Assembly: GCA_964035575.1 (NCBI GenBank)
Contig: OZ037860.1
Location: 954,689-1,018,688, forward strand
DNA length: 64,000 bases
From: Rhynchopus sp. YZ270_cl-10
Lineage: Eukaryota > Euglenozoa > Diplonemea > Diplonemida > Diplonemidae
Direction: 5' to 3'
Under the pieces are notes generated by a model. The model saw nothing but the letters and a program-made list of their open reading frames with translations, was not told where the DNA came from and made no database searches. Each line of letters starts with the position of its first letter. Position 1 is the first letter of the stretch. Position numbers and translations under genes: made by a program. Positions 28,924 to 39,128 of the stretch are shown piece after piece.

Positions 28924-29715
28924 TCATGCTGCCGTGGTTGTGACTGTCTCGGTTCTCTCCTCGTGCACACGCACGCCGTCCGTGTCGACATCGTGCACAA
29001 TGGTGCATGTGTTGCCTGACTCTGTCATCTGCGTCTCAGAGTGGATGTGGTGTCCATCAACGTCCTTGTCTGTTCTCACGGTTGTAACGATAGACTCGCC
29101 GCTTGGTGTGGTGGTTGTTGTGTTGACGACCTCCTTGTGCAGGTTGTTTTCCGCCTTGTCGGTGATGGTCTGTTCTTCGCAGATGTGCGTGTTGCCGATG
29201 TCCTGGTTGGTGACAATGTTGGTTACGTGCTCGCCAAGCTGTGTGAAGTTTTCGTCAGTTCTGACGACCTCCTTGTGTGTGTGGACGTCTTCGACGGAGG
29301 AGTGGAGAGCCCCGACGTCCTTGTCGACAACCACCTCGCGCACCTGCTTGCCGTCCACCTCCTTCACGGTCACAGTGCAGGTCTCTGTGCTGGGTGCAGC
29401 GCTGCCACCTTCGCGGTCCACCATTTCGGTGTGGATGTGCTCACCACCGACATCCTTGTCTGTGACGACACGGGTCACCTGCGTCTGCCCCTCCGCTGTG
29501 GTGGTAATAACCTTGGTGACCTCCTTGTGCTCACCGTCCTCAGCCTTGTCCGTCACCGTACGCTCCTCATGGATGTGCATACCGTCCTTGTCAACCTCGC
29601 GCACAACACGCGCCACATGCGCGCCACTGACATCCTTCTCCGTCACAGTGATGTCCTCGTGAACAGCCTCTCCATTCACGTTAGTGTTGCGCTCAATGTG
29701 CTGGGTGGACGACAT
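28924..29715 (-). CDS. Repetitive Val/Thr/His/Asp protein
   Basis: 263 residues from the ATG at 29715. The protein is built from about seven imperfect 30-40-residue repeats around a core of the form V-T-D-K-D-V-G-G-x-H-I-H-x-E, often followed by T-V-T-D-K-A-E-D/N. No signal peptide or membrane segment is seen. The alternation of beta-branched residues with charged residues predicts beta-strands, so a beta-solenoid or beta-sandwich repeat is plausible. The regular His and Asp/Glu positions could bind metal, which is untested. It sits between the two sulfatase copies in the same orientation. No known family is recognised. Confidence 0.8.
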   Translation of the reverse strand: MSSTQHIERNTNVNGEAVHEDITVTEKDVSGAHVARVVREVDKDGMHIHEERTVTDKAEDGEHKEVTKVITTTAEGQTQVTRVVTDKDVGGEHIHTEMVDREGGSAAPSTETCTVTVKEVDGKQVREVVVDKDVGALHSSVEDVHTHKEVVRTDENFTQLGEHVTNIVTNQDIGNTHICEEQTITDKAENNLHKEVVNTTTTTPSGESIVTTVRTDKDVDGHHIHSETQMTESGNTCTIVHDVDTDGVRVHEERTETVTTTAA

Positions 29716-29739
29716 TTTGTTAAGAAAATATAAGTTCAA

Positions 29740-30780
29740 AAAGAAGTGTTAGAACTGTGGTAGTATTGATGTGGCGAGGTCAAGAGAAAATGCCAAAACT
29801 TCAAAAATATCCCCACAACCAACCGTACCATCATGAAAACCCTCTGGCATCTTACAACCTCAGCTGTGGACCTCACCCCAAGGTTGTCAAAAGCAATATC
29901 CACTATTGCTCTCTAACAAGCTGACGTCTCACCCATTGAAACCCCAGAACACACCCCCAGTGACTTTACATCACTTCACTACCCCCTCCACAGCAACGTG
30001 GCGTTTATGGGAAGACCAAAAACGTCATATACAGCGGCAGACCCCACCCCACCAATCACTCACCTCTCCGTGACATGCACACCCACCGGCATCCCCACCC
30101 TACCCAACAAAACGGCACCCCAAACCATGTCAATTGCAGACTCCTCCCCTCTTTTGCACTACTTTATTCACAACACACCCTACACCCCCTCGCCCCTCTG
30201 GGCAATGTTCCGCCCTTCACAACAACCCACCTCTGCTTTGCAAACATCCACCACTTTGCATCTTCCACCATCATCGCACAGCGTTCTCTGTACAATAGAG
30301 ATCCAGTTGAAATCCGCCTCCCCAGCCCCATCCTCCATGACCACAGACTCATCTAGGCGTATGGCGATGCACAGCTAACGTCATGCCCTAAAAGGCTTCT
30401 CCGGCCAGATACACAATTAAATGCAAGATGAACCAAAGCCTCTGGACCTTCACCTACGTTCCGAACCTCTATCAGTGCGCACCTCCTACCTCCTGCAGAA
30501 GACACCTCCTTCCGTGAGGACCGGCTATTGCTTGACCCCACCCTTCCCCCATTCACTTCACACCCCCAACGCGCAACTCCCCCTCTCCCATTTGCTCAGT
30601 TGTTCCCGACGTTGCTCGCGATGTTGTCGTCCCCCTGCCCACTGAGCACCATCTCGTTATCAGACGCAGCCACTGTCGTCGTCCCCGCCGTTGAACTCTG
30701 CCTCTGTGACATCGAGGGAAGCAATCATGAGAGAAGTACGGAGGAGGGAAAGGGGGAAAAGAAGAGAAGCATATATGGGT
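29740..30780. other. C-rich spacer with coding-like fragments
   Basis: Strongly C-rich on the plus strand, unlike the A/T-rich spacers elsewhere. Minus-strand peptide pieces (STGSLLYRERCAMMVEDAKW near 30310-30250; GGRRCALIEVRNVGEGPEAL near 30490-30430) look like former coding DNA but are interrupted. No complete gene. Confidence 0.35.
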
Positions 30781-31145
30781 AACGTATTGCTTTCTTTGTT
30801 TTTTTTTTGACGAGAAAAGGTCACATTTTTTTCACACTAATACAATATGTACACAACACACGCACAAAAAAAAATAAGAGGGGATATAAAAAAAAACACT
30901 GCAACGTTACAAAAAGGTAGAGCAGAATATTGGTTGGCGATCAAAAAGCCACCTTTTTCCCCCTTTTGCAAAGGCCCCTCTGTATGCCTCATATAAAATG
31001 TGCTGAAGACCATAAAGATGGACGCGTTTTGCTACAAAAAAATGTATTTTTTTTGCGAGGCCTTTTGTAAGGTAAACTTCTGCATTTGACCATACCAATG
31101 ACGGAAAAAAAAACATCGCCATAAAATTACCTGAAGAAGCAAAGT

Positions 31146-31190
31146 AGGTAATAGATGAACCTAAGGCTTTTGTGATTAGGACGTCACCTC
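31146..31190. repeat. RepB hairpin copy, diverged
   Basis: GGTAATAGATGAACCTAAGG then GATTAGGACGTCACCTC, an imperfect hairpin of the RepB type. Confidence 0.45.
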
Positions 31191-31466
31191 TGACAGACGT
31201 AGATTGGAAGCTGAACGTGCCTCACAAGGAGCACAGCTCACCTTTTAACACCGCGGCAAAGCACGGTTAGAGCTAAATTGACAGGGCTTCCCACAGGGGG
31301 GACCAGGGGGGACCACTGGTCCCCCTGGGGGAAAATAAAAATAATAAGGGGGGACCAGGGGGGACCAGCCTGCCCTTGAGTGTTCCGAGGCTGCCTATTA
31401 GGAATTTTCCACATTTTTTTTAATTTTTCCCACCCTCCCGTCCCCGCGCATCCAAATACAGGCAAC

Positions 31467-31701
31467 TACACGACGGTGATGTACAGTACATTACAAGTGA
31501 AGTTACATGTAACGTTACAAGTGAAAAACCGTTACAAGTGAGTTACAAGTGAGTTACAAGTGGGATACATGAATTACAGGCAAAATCAGGTTGTAACTGG
31601 TGGGTTACAAGTGAGTTACAAGTGAGTTACATGTAACAAAAGTTACATGTAACTCACTTGTAACTCCACTTGTAACACCCGTTACATCACCGTCGTGTAA
31701 C
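31467..31701. repeat. Nested foldback of TTACAAGTGAG units
   Basis: ACACGACGGTGATGTA on the left is repeated inverted as TTACATCACCGTCGTGTA on the right. Between them many GTTACAAGTGAG units occur, first direct and then inverted around TTACATGTAACAAAAGTTAC. Confidence 0.8.
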
Positions 31702-31712
31702 AGGGGGAAAAG

Positions 31713-31862
31713 ATGGCACCAAAAAAGTCCTCCGGACCAAGACAGATTTCCATAATGGAATTTGCAAAGCGACCGGCGGAGTCCCAGTTATCGGCTCAGG
31801 CTCCGAAGAGGCAGAAAATAACGGTTGCAAAGAACCACGAGTATGCCTCATGGGCAAAGTGA
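31713..31862 (+). pseudogene. Short ORF, possible transposase N-terminal remnant
   Basis: 49 codons from ATG to TGA: MAPKKSSGPRQISIMEFAKR then a basic PKRQK motif. It lies inside the terminal-inverted-repeat element and reads on the plus strand. A Ser/Lys-rich start with a nuclear-localisation-like PKRQK is common at transposase N-termini, so it may be what is left of the element's protein. The assignment is inference. Confidence 0.45.
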
Positions 31863-33088
31863 CCCCGTCACAGCCAGAACGCGACTCAATTGGTCAAACG
31901 CCGAAGGAAAAGGAAGCATGCAGCATGGCAAAAGAAAAAAGTAGCGTACCGTGCGCCTGCGGCGCAAGATTGCAAGCCACCCATGACATAGTGTGGCTGT
32001 AAAATGTGCAATTTTAATCACAGTATTTTGAAATGTTGCGTACCGTGGCTTCGCCAGGAACCTTTGCCATGACTGTCGTTTCTTTTTGTAGATGTCTATA
32101 CGAGGAAACGTCTGCACGCTACCGACCTGACATATTTTTTCTTATTCCGCAAAGGTGGGGAACGTGAGATGATATGCAATATGCGAGTTAATGCAGCAGT
32201 TTTAACGGTTTGCCGGGACATTTTCGCCGAAGTCGAAAAATTTTTTTGACCACTTAAAGTGCGTAAAGGCGCGTAACGTAACGTAGCGTCAGCGTTAATG
32301 CTACACACCACACAAATTAAAATCATTGAAAAAAAAAAAAAAAATTCCACCTTTTTTTGGCTGGTCCCCCTGGGAGGCCAAAACCCCAGATCCTGCGGGA
32401 AGCCCTGATTGAAAGAGAAAAAAAAAACACATCTCAAAAACAGAGACAGTTCGATACCCCCCACACCCCGTAACCCCTCCCTCCCCTCCCGCTTGTCACT
32501 TCCATTGCACTCACCTTTCATTTTTTAAATTTTTATTTTTTGTACAGTTTTCTGGGGTGGAAATATGTTTGACCCCTTCGCACCTCCTTTTCCTTTTGTT
32601 TATAACCTGTAGGTAGTAGTGTAACCCCAAGAGATGGGCCCCCCCCGCCTGCTCGATTTCACTAAAGGAAAAGGAGTAGTTTAATATGCCCCCCCCCTAG
32701 AGATCCTCACTCTATTGAAGTTCCTACTCCATTATTTTCACTGTGATTGTAATTCATTTCATTTTGCAAAGATTATTTCATACACTTTGTATTCTACTGA
32801 ATAGAACGTATAATAGGGTGCACTGAATGTACCCAAACTCGCAAAGATAAAAAAGGGGGCAAAAAAAAAAATGCGGTCATTATCCCATTTCCCACACACA
32901 TTTTGTACACCAATTTACAATCAAGAAACTATTTGGAGATGAACGACGATCAGAGGAAAATAGATCTCAAAAATGAAATTGAGGCCGGGAGGGGGAAGTG
33001 TAGGGATTGTAGGGAACGGAACGTTGGTTGTATGCAAAAAAAATATAGGGGAAGCAGGAAGTCGAAAAGTGGAAAAGAGAACACTTCG

Positions 33089-33122
33089 TAAGATGAACCT
33101 AAGCCTCTCTGCTGAGTCATCA
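33089..33122. repeat. RepB hairpin copy
   Basis: GTAAGATGAACCTAAGCCTC then GCTGAGTCATC. Confidence 0.6.
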
Positions 33123-33433
33123 AATAAGATGAATGTGCACACACATCTAATATCAAAAAGAAGGGGATTTGGGGAAACGCTTCTACGGGCAGAAAACAAA
33201 AAAATGTTCAAAAATAGCGAACACAACCCGCAATAGCGGTGCTAGGAACAGCAAAACTCGTTTTGTTACTTTCGGGGGATGGTGGTTTTTTTGTCCCTCT
33301 CATTTTGCAAATACAGCCACAGTTTGTAAACGTTGGTGTTACCTTGTAACATCGAGGGCTGCACTAAAAAAAAAGAGACACAGTGAAGAGGGGGTGGACG
33401 TGGTGCCGTGCAGCATGCATCTGCAAGTAGCGT

Positions 33434-35008
33434 CTACTCGCTGCACCACGGCTCCCACGTCAGAACACCAGACATGTTCACAGGGGCTCCGTTCTCGCAG
33501 GGGTACGGTGCATATCCCTCGCACTGTGCGTTGGGGCATCCGTAAGTGGCGGTCTTCCAGTACTCGGTGATGCGTGCATCCAGCTCCTGCGCAATCTGCA
33601 TGTTGCTTGGGTCATCAAGCGAAAGGGGTGTGTGCTCGTCAGGATCCGTGCACAGATCAAAGAGAAGCATCGTGTTGTTTGGGTTGGAAGGCAGTGGCAC
33701 ATCACGAAGAAGCAGCTCGTCCAGCATGAACTCCGCAAGCAGTGGGTTTGTCGCGTTCGGTGGTGGGATCCATCCACCAGGCTTCCCACCGTCCCCAAGA
33801 ATCAGCTTGTGGCAGCCCTTGCGAAGAGCAGGTCCATGAACGCCGACCTGTGAATCAGTGATGCCGTAGTACACATCGTCACGTGCAGCGTCAGTTGACT
33901 GGTCCGTCAACTGCTTCCACTGGCTGAAGCCGTCCCAAGGGAAGCATGTGTCACAGGTGACGTCCACAAGATCGGTGATGGTGGGAAGCCAGTCCGCAGC
34001 GTGCATGAGGTCTGGGAAACGCCCAGGTGCAACCTGGTTGGCCAGGTCCTTTCCAGTCCAGATGAACGCACTTGCCTTTGTTCCTCCCTCCCACAGAGAG
34101 CACTTCGACCCACGCAGAGGCCAGTTGCTGGAGCCCTGTGCGGCACAGGTCTCAGATGGACCTCCGTTGTCGGCAGTGAAAATAATCAGTGTGTTGTCCA
34201 ACATTCCCTTGTTCTCGAGAGCTGTGGTCACATTCGCAATGCCCTCATCCAGACAGGCAACCATTCCTGCGTAGATGACACGGTTCCCCTTCAGACCCAT
34301 AGCCTTGTAAGGGGCAACGTACTCCTCAGGAGCCTGGGCCGGTGAGTGCACAGCCTGGTAAGCAAGGTAGAGGAACAGTGGCTCGTCCACAGGGTGTGCC
34401 TCCACAACCTTGACAGCCTCGCTGGTGAAGAGGTTGGTGCTGTACGTGCCGTTTGCGGAGTAGTCAACAATCGAGCATCCCTTGCCACAACGTGGCGTGC
34501 TGTCACGACGCATGTCGTATCCACCCTTCCCGGCAGTGTGCTTGAAGTAGTCCTCACCTCCGTTGTAGAACCCGTAGAAGGAGTCAAACCCTCTGAACGT
34601 TGGTGTCATGTCGTAGCTGTACATGCCCAGATGCCACTTCCCGATGGCGTGTGTTTTGTACCCGTTCTTTCCCAACACATCCGCCATCGTCGTCTCGTTC
34701 TTGGCCAGACCATACACGGCCCCAACGGGAATGTAGTTGTTGACACCAGTGTGGAGAGGGTACCTTCCACTGAGGATTGTGGTACGTGTGGGACTGCACG
34801 ACGGCTGCACGTAGTACCCATCAAGAATCTTCCCCTCGCGCGCAAAACGGTCGCTCGCAGGAGTCTTGATCTGCGGAGTCTCTGAAAGGAACCCCATGTC
34901 GTCGTGGCCCAGATCGTCAATCACAAGAAACAAAATATTCGGCTTCTTTGCCGACACAGCTGTGCACAGCAGCAGCAGTGGTGCAAGCATCCCCATGGGT
35001 GTTCTCAT
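33434..35008 (-). CDS. Secreted sulfatase, copy 2
   Basis: Same length (524 residues), signal peptide, CSPTR formylglycine signature and metal ligands as the 26767-28341 gene. The duplicated block is about 1.67 kb and includes short 5' and 3' flanks (33373-35042 versus about 26708-28375). Differences are few and clustered: NNYIPVGAVYG versus NNAIPVGDTYG near residue 90-100, the EEYVAPYKAMGLKGNRVIYAGMV region near 205-230, LIIFTADN, CAAQG, SQVGV and GYAPY. All catalytic positions are conserved, so both copies look active. The same acceptor CACGCCACAG precedes the ATG. Confidence 0.95.
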   Translation of the reverse strand: MRTPMGMLAPLLLLCTAVSAKKPNILFLVIDDLGHDDMGFLSETPQIKTPASDRFAREGKILDGYYVQPSCSPTRTTILSGRYPLHTGVNNYIPVGAVYGLAKNETTMADVLGKNGYKTHAIGKWHLGMYSYDMTPTFRGFDSFYGFYNGGEDYFKHTAGKGGYDMRRDSTPRCGKGCSIVDYSANGTYSTNLFTSEAVKVVEAHPVDEPLFLYLAYQAVHSPAQAPEEYVAPYKAMGLKGNRVIYAGMVACLDEGIANVTTALENKGMLDNTLIIFTADNGGPSETCAAQGSSNWPLRGSKCSLWEGGTKASAFIWTGKDLANQVAPGRFPDLMHAADWLPTITDLVDVTCDTCFPWDGFSQWKQLTDQSTDAARDDVYYGITDSQVGVHGPALRKGCHKLILGDGGKPGGWIPPPNATNPLLAEFMLDELLLRDVPLPSNPNNTMLLFDLCTDPDEHTPLSLDDPSNMQIAQELDARITEYWKTATYGCPNAQCEGYAPYPCENGAPVNMSGVLTWEPWCSE

Positions 35009-35042
35009 GTTGTTCTGTGGCGTGGGTTGTGAGGATGTTGCA

Positions 35043-36300
35043 TATGGTCTGTCATGATCAATGTCCCACTGCACCCAGCGATGGGAACAGCGCGTGTTGA
35101 ACAGACTGTGACCTGCACCTCGCCAGCACCGTCGCACCCCCTTCCCCCAACCCCACAACACTGCCTGCGGACTCTCGCATCACTGACAACATGACTACCC
35201 AGCCCTTTGCACCAGGGCTTCTGTACACAACCCTTCACTGAAAGCCACATGAAACCCCATACATCGCAAACTCACCCCAATACACCCAACCCTTTTTACA
35301 CAATCCCCTCGTGCCACACACTGCACAACCTACCTGCTGCCCCACCAGCATCCCCCACCACCCTCCCTTCTCATCTCCTCCCCCTTCCACCTCTCCATCG
35401 CACAAGCAACTGTACACAGCCACGTCAAGCGCATACAGACTGTGAAGATTGTGATACAGATTGGCCAAGCTCTCTCTCTCTCTCTCTTCAAGAACGTTAT
35501 CCCACCCTTTCTTGCAAACTCCCACAGTAACCCTCAGAAGATCTGCCTGGCTCTCACTGCGTAGCCACCTTCTATCCTTAGGACACAGCAATGCTTGTAC
35601 AACAACGATAGCAAGGCCACACCGCAAACTGTCTCACCCCCCCTCACAAAGACCACGCAGGAGACCAAAAACCCCCCTAAGCCCCACCAATGCACTCTTA
35701 GGTCAGGCAAAAACCCCGGATTCCCCTCCCGCACTCCTGCTTCTCTTCCCAGACCAGGATGAACAACGGGTATGTAGTTAGAGGCATGTCACAACCACAG
35801 AGTTGTACCCTCAATCCGCACTGTGCGTAATGCAACCTTGGTGGTCATAATCAGTAGGACGCACAAAAAGCAGCCCTGATGGGTACGGCTTCAGAACCCT
35901 TCCCACAAAACCCCTTCAAAGCTGTGCTCTCTCTGTATGAAGCAGATGAGGCAGGTGCGCTTGTCGCCCGCAGCGCTCCCCGTGTGCAGACTACCCAGAG
36001 ACATCGTTTTGCGATGCAATGCATCACAGAAAGACCCGCCCAGGAGGTCAAACAAAGCCATTATCGGTCCGTCGCGTTGCAAATTGAATTGAAGCAATTT
36101 CTTCGCAACCCGTTCCACACCCTACCCGCCCACCCAAACCAAGCATTGATCACAGAGATAGGTGCACCCCACGTTGACACAGTGTTCCTCAATTCCCCTT
36201 GGTGGCAGTTCACCTATAGGGCCTTCAGGAAGAGTGCCAGAGAGGTTTGCCTAAAGACAAAGTTACCACCCTCCCCCCACTTCGCAATCGAACCATCAAA
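35043..36300. other. C-rich spacer with decayed coding-like DNA
   Basis: C-rich on the plus strand. Minus-strand pieces read like protein but change frame: RVAKKLLQFNLQRDGPIMAL (36110-36050) preceded in another frame by VSTWGAPISVINAWFGWAGR (36180-36120), and SLANLYHNLHSLYALDVAVY (35475-35415). A CT microsatellite is at 35472-35488. Probably relics of a gene or retroelement. Confidence 0.4.
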
Positions 36301-36305
36301 TTAGA

Positions 36306-36389
36306 CTTGAAATACAAAAGCCCTCTCGTGACAGTGTGCCTTTGGTGCATGACGGTGGCCCCCCCAACCATGCAGTCCTACATCCATCA
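36306..36389 (+). repeat. RepA copy
   Basis: CTTGAAATACAAAAGCCCTC through CCAACCATGCAGTCCTACATCC. Confidence 0.8.
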
Positions 36390-36486
36390 AAGACTTGAAA
36401 TGGTGTCTCCCTACATCGTTCATGACCAAAGAAAGGTTCGGAAGATCAGCGAAAGCCTCTCTTGTATGTCACCACCTTGGCCGCAA

Positions 36487-36735
36487 TCAGATCACGTCAA
36501 TCCCTTTGTCCAGCTTTTCCGCAATGGGGTCTACTGCCTTCGACTCCTCTCCACCCCACCCTGCCCACCCCACGTCACGCAGACACATGTATTTCCCTTG
36601 CGTCGTAAAATGTGGAAACATGTTGATTATATTCCTGAATGCGACATTCTCAATCACGTCCACGTCCAGGTCCACGTCCACCGCAATGAGAGCTGCACGG
36701 ATCGTCGCTCCCATACCACGCCACTCTCTCTGTGC
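36487..36735 (-). CDS. Short coding segment, first exon or tiny gene
   Basis: Sense-strand ACCTTCGCACAG at about 36738 ends a pyrimidine tract and is a good acceptor. An open frame follows: REWRG then MGATIRAALIAVDVDLDVDV.. to a stop at 36487, 75 codons from the ATG. The peptide has protein-like composition (VIENVAFRNIINMFPHFTTQ). It may be a complete small gene or an exon whose partners lie in the decayed region to the left. Function unknown. Confidence 0.4.
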   Translation of the reverse strand, partial: AQREWRGMGATIRAALIAVDVDLDVDVIENVAFRNIINMFPHFTTQGKYMCLRDVGWAGWGGEESKAVDPIAEKLDKGIDVI

Positions 36736-36943
36736 GAAGGTTGAAGGAAGGTTGTAAAAGTAGAGGGGATGTCTTTACGTTTTCGTATCGCGTTTCGTGC
36801 TTTTATTTAAAAGAAAAATTTTTTTTGTGTGCAAATGTCTCCCATTGACATTTGCCCCAATAGGGGGTCCCCTAACCCCCATCTTTTTATCCCCTTTATA
36901 ATTCGGTTCTAAATTAGTGTCTTTTTTAGCAAATTGGAAATAT

Positions 36944-38705
36944 TTAGGTGGCGGCAGAGACAACAGTATCGATCTTGTTGATGTCTGTCAGGTAGAAGGT
37001 GTCATCTATGAGGGTTTGCTTCATATGCTGCTCGACGGCGAGACGGGAGGCTCCCCAGACGTCGAGGAGTTTGTCCTCGTACTTGAGTTTGAGGAGGGTG
37101 ATTGGTGTGGCCTCCTTTGGTGTAGGTGGTGGGCCCCTTGGCTCATTGAAGAACGCTGCTGGGTATGAATGCGGGAACGGCGACCACGTAACCCACTCGT
37201 GGGATCCTTCCTTCACACCCCGCATTTCAAAGCTAAACTCCTTCCGTTTCGACTCCCCAAGCTGCACCTTATTCAAACGTTCACTGGGAACATACAACTG
37301 CGACTTCTTCTTTGCCTCTCCGGTAGCTCTTGCCTTAGCATCCTCCGCAGCGCCAGCAATGCCATCAAAGACGCGACCAGAAGCACCCTGCTTCTTCCAA
37401 GAGAGCCAGACAGATTCTCTGAAAAACTCGGTTTTGAAGCTGTCGGAGACCTTTGCTGCGGTTTGGGTGCCTGCGACGCCTTCGAGAGGTGCGGGGTGTG
37501 GTCCTGCAGGGAGGGTGGCGATGGTGTCAACTGCTTTGAAGATGTCGCGTCTGATGCGGAGGAGCTTGCCCACACAGCCTTCGATGACGGCGTCGGTGCC
37601 GCTAGGGTTGCGCTTGCAGAGCTCGTCTAGGGAGGCCTGGATGAGCGACCCCAGCACAGCGTCCGCAGTCAGCAGCACAAACAGCCGCACGCCAGGCTGG
37701 AACAGCGAAAACACACACCACGCACCATTGAGAAGCCATGTAGGCTGCAAATGTGTAGCAAAGCTCTCCACCGCCTTCCCCTTCACCACCTCCGCAACAC
37801 TTCCTGTCGAATAAGCAGTGGTAATTTCATTCACAGCAGTCAGTACGCGTGGGATCTGTAGGGGAGGGGAGGGGAGGGGGTGAAAAGGGGGAGGTCTTTG
37901 TACAAAACAGGGAGGTTTGAAATGTGAACGAAGGTCCAGATAGAAGTGGAGTCGGTGAACACATCATTGAAAATAACGTTGATGGAGTTTTGGAACGTAT
38001 TGCGTGAGCTCCACACTACGTTGCGGAAATGTGGGAACAGAAGTTTAAAATCTGCCATGCCCTTAAGACGAACCTAAGGCACCGTGCTCAGTCAGTAAAA
38101 AAAGAGGGGGTAAAAAAAAAAAGGGTGATGTAGGGATGTAGGGATGGAAGGATGGTGGCCATACCGCTGCCTCTACCTCCGTGACAGCTGCCTTCAGCTT
38201 GGTGTTGACTTCGTCCCTGGAGGCGCCGCTCGTGGGTTTGTCATGCACTAGTTTCTTTGAGAGTGCCTGTTGTGGTTTGCAGGTTTGTTGTTTTTTATTG
38301 TGTCAACCATTCATAGCACTACCTTCGTGGGTCTAAGATCGGGTACTCAATCTTGGCCGAAGCCTTTGTAATCATTATTTTTACCCTAGAAAACATCGCG
38401 CTACTTTCACGCTCAGTTGGACTGTCCATGCAAATATTCTTTGCCAGAGTTGGCCGATACTGTGCAAGGTTAAACCCCGTTCATTGATTGATTTCCCGGG
38501 TACTATAAAGAAAGTGACTTTGATCAAGAAAAAAAGGGGTGAAGATTCTCATGAACCTCAACCCGCATGCTGGGTCACCTGAAAAGGAGAAGGAAAGCCA
38601 GCTACCCCCAACCCCATGGCTCCTCTGCTCATACCTTCAGTGTTTGCAGGTCGTTTGCAAGTTCCACTCCGTCCGGAAGTGCTACGGAATGATCTGTACG
38701 CAATA
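36944..38705 (-). CDS. Unknown protein, at least four exons, 5' end not found
   Basis: Exons, in order: 38635-38705 (LRTDHSVALPDGVELANDLQ..), 38165-38266 (ALSKKLVHDKPTSGASRDEV..), 37909-38061 (GMADFKLLFPHFRNVVWSSR..) and 36944-37855 (IPRVLTAVNEITTAYSTGSV.. to stop). Donors are GTATGAGC, GTATGGCC and GTTTTG; acceptors are ATTACAG, AACAG, CTTAAG and CCCCTACAG. All phases agree, giving at least 412 residues. The 38635 exon begins two bases into a codon, so a first exon lies further right (38706-39128) but I could not identify it. The protein is mostly alpha-helical with hydrophobic stretches (WLLNGAWCVFSLFQPGVRLF). No known domain. The third intron is only 53 bp. Confidence 0.75.
38062..38096. 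repeat. RepB hairpin copy supplying a splice acceptor
   Basis: Plus-strand CTTAAGACGAACCTAAGGC then GTGCTCAGTCAG. On the sense strand its right end is TTAGGTTCGTCTTAAG, the AG used as acceptor of the 37909-38061 exon. Confidence 0.6.
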
Positions 38706-39128
38706 CTGTAATGTTTTGTTTTGTTTGAAATATTTGAAAAGAAAAGTCATACACTCCAAGAAGCTTGGAGTTCAAATAAGTTTGACGGATTTGAGGGGGT
38801 TTTGTGTGCAATTTGGCGGCCTTCTTGAACACTATATTTGGAGTACTGTAATACGAAATCCAGAATATATCCACACTCCCTGCCCTTAAATTTTCCCGTT
38901 GCAAATATGATCAGAAAAACAACCCAAAAAGCAAGCCACCGATTCTCTTAGCAATAAAAGCATTTCCTCCTCAGAATTTGACACCTATTTGGCTGCGTTC
39001 AACAAAACAAGAAAAATATTTCAAAACAAGAACAAGAAAAACACTGATTTATCACCCCAAGATTATAAATCAGTTACTTTTTCTTCCCCCTTTTCTCACC
39101 CCCTTTTTATTCCCTTATGATTTTGTCA

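Larger units (their letters stand above)
31283..32407 (+). mobile_element. Terminal-inverted-repeat transposon, non-autonomous
   Basis: 1125 bp bounded by CAGGGCTTCCC at 31283 and GGGAAGCCCTG at 32397-32407, with a 5-bp target duplication ATTGA on both sides (31278-31282 and 32408-32412). Inside are a nested foldback (31467-31701), a 49-codon plus-strand ORF (31713) and a stretch shared with the GPHR and kinase introns. CAGGG-type ends recall hAT elements, but hAT usually makes 8-bp duplications, so the superfamily is open. Too short to encode a transposase. Confidence 0.85.

Noticed and set aside
36944-38266. Start of the four-exon gene at the ATG at 38058
   Set aside because: Two further exons upstream join in phase, so that ATG is internal unless trans-splicing also occurs there.
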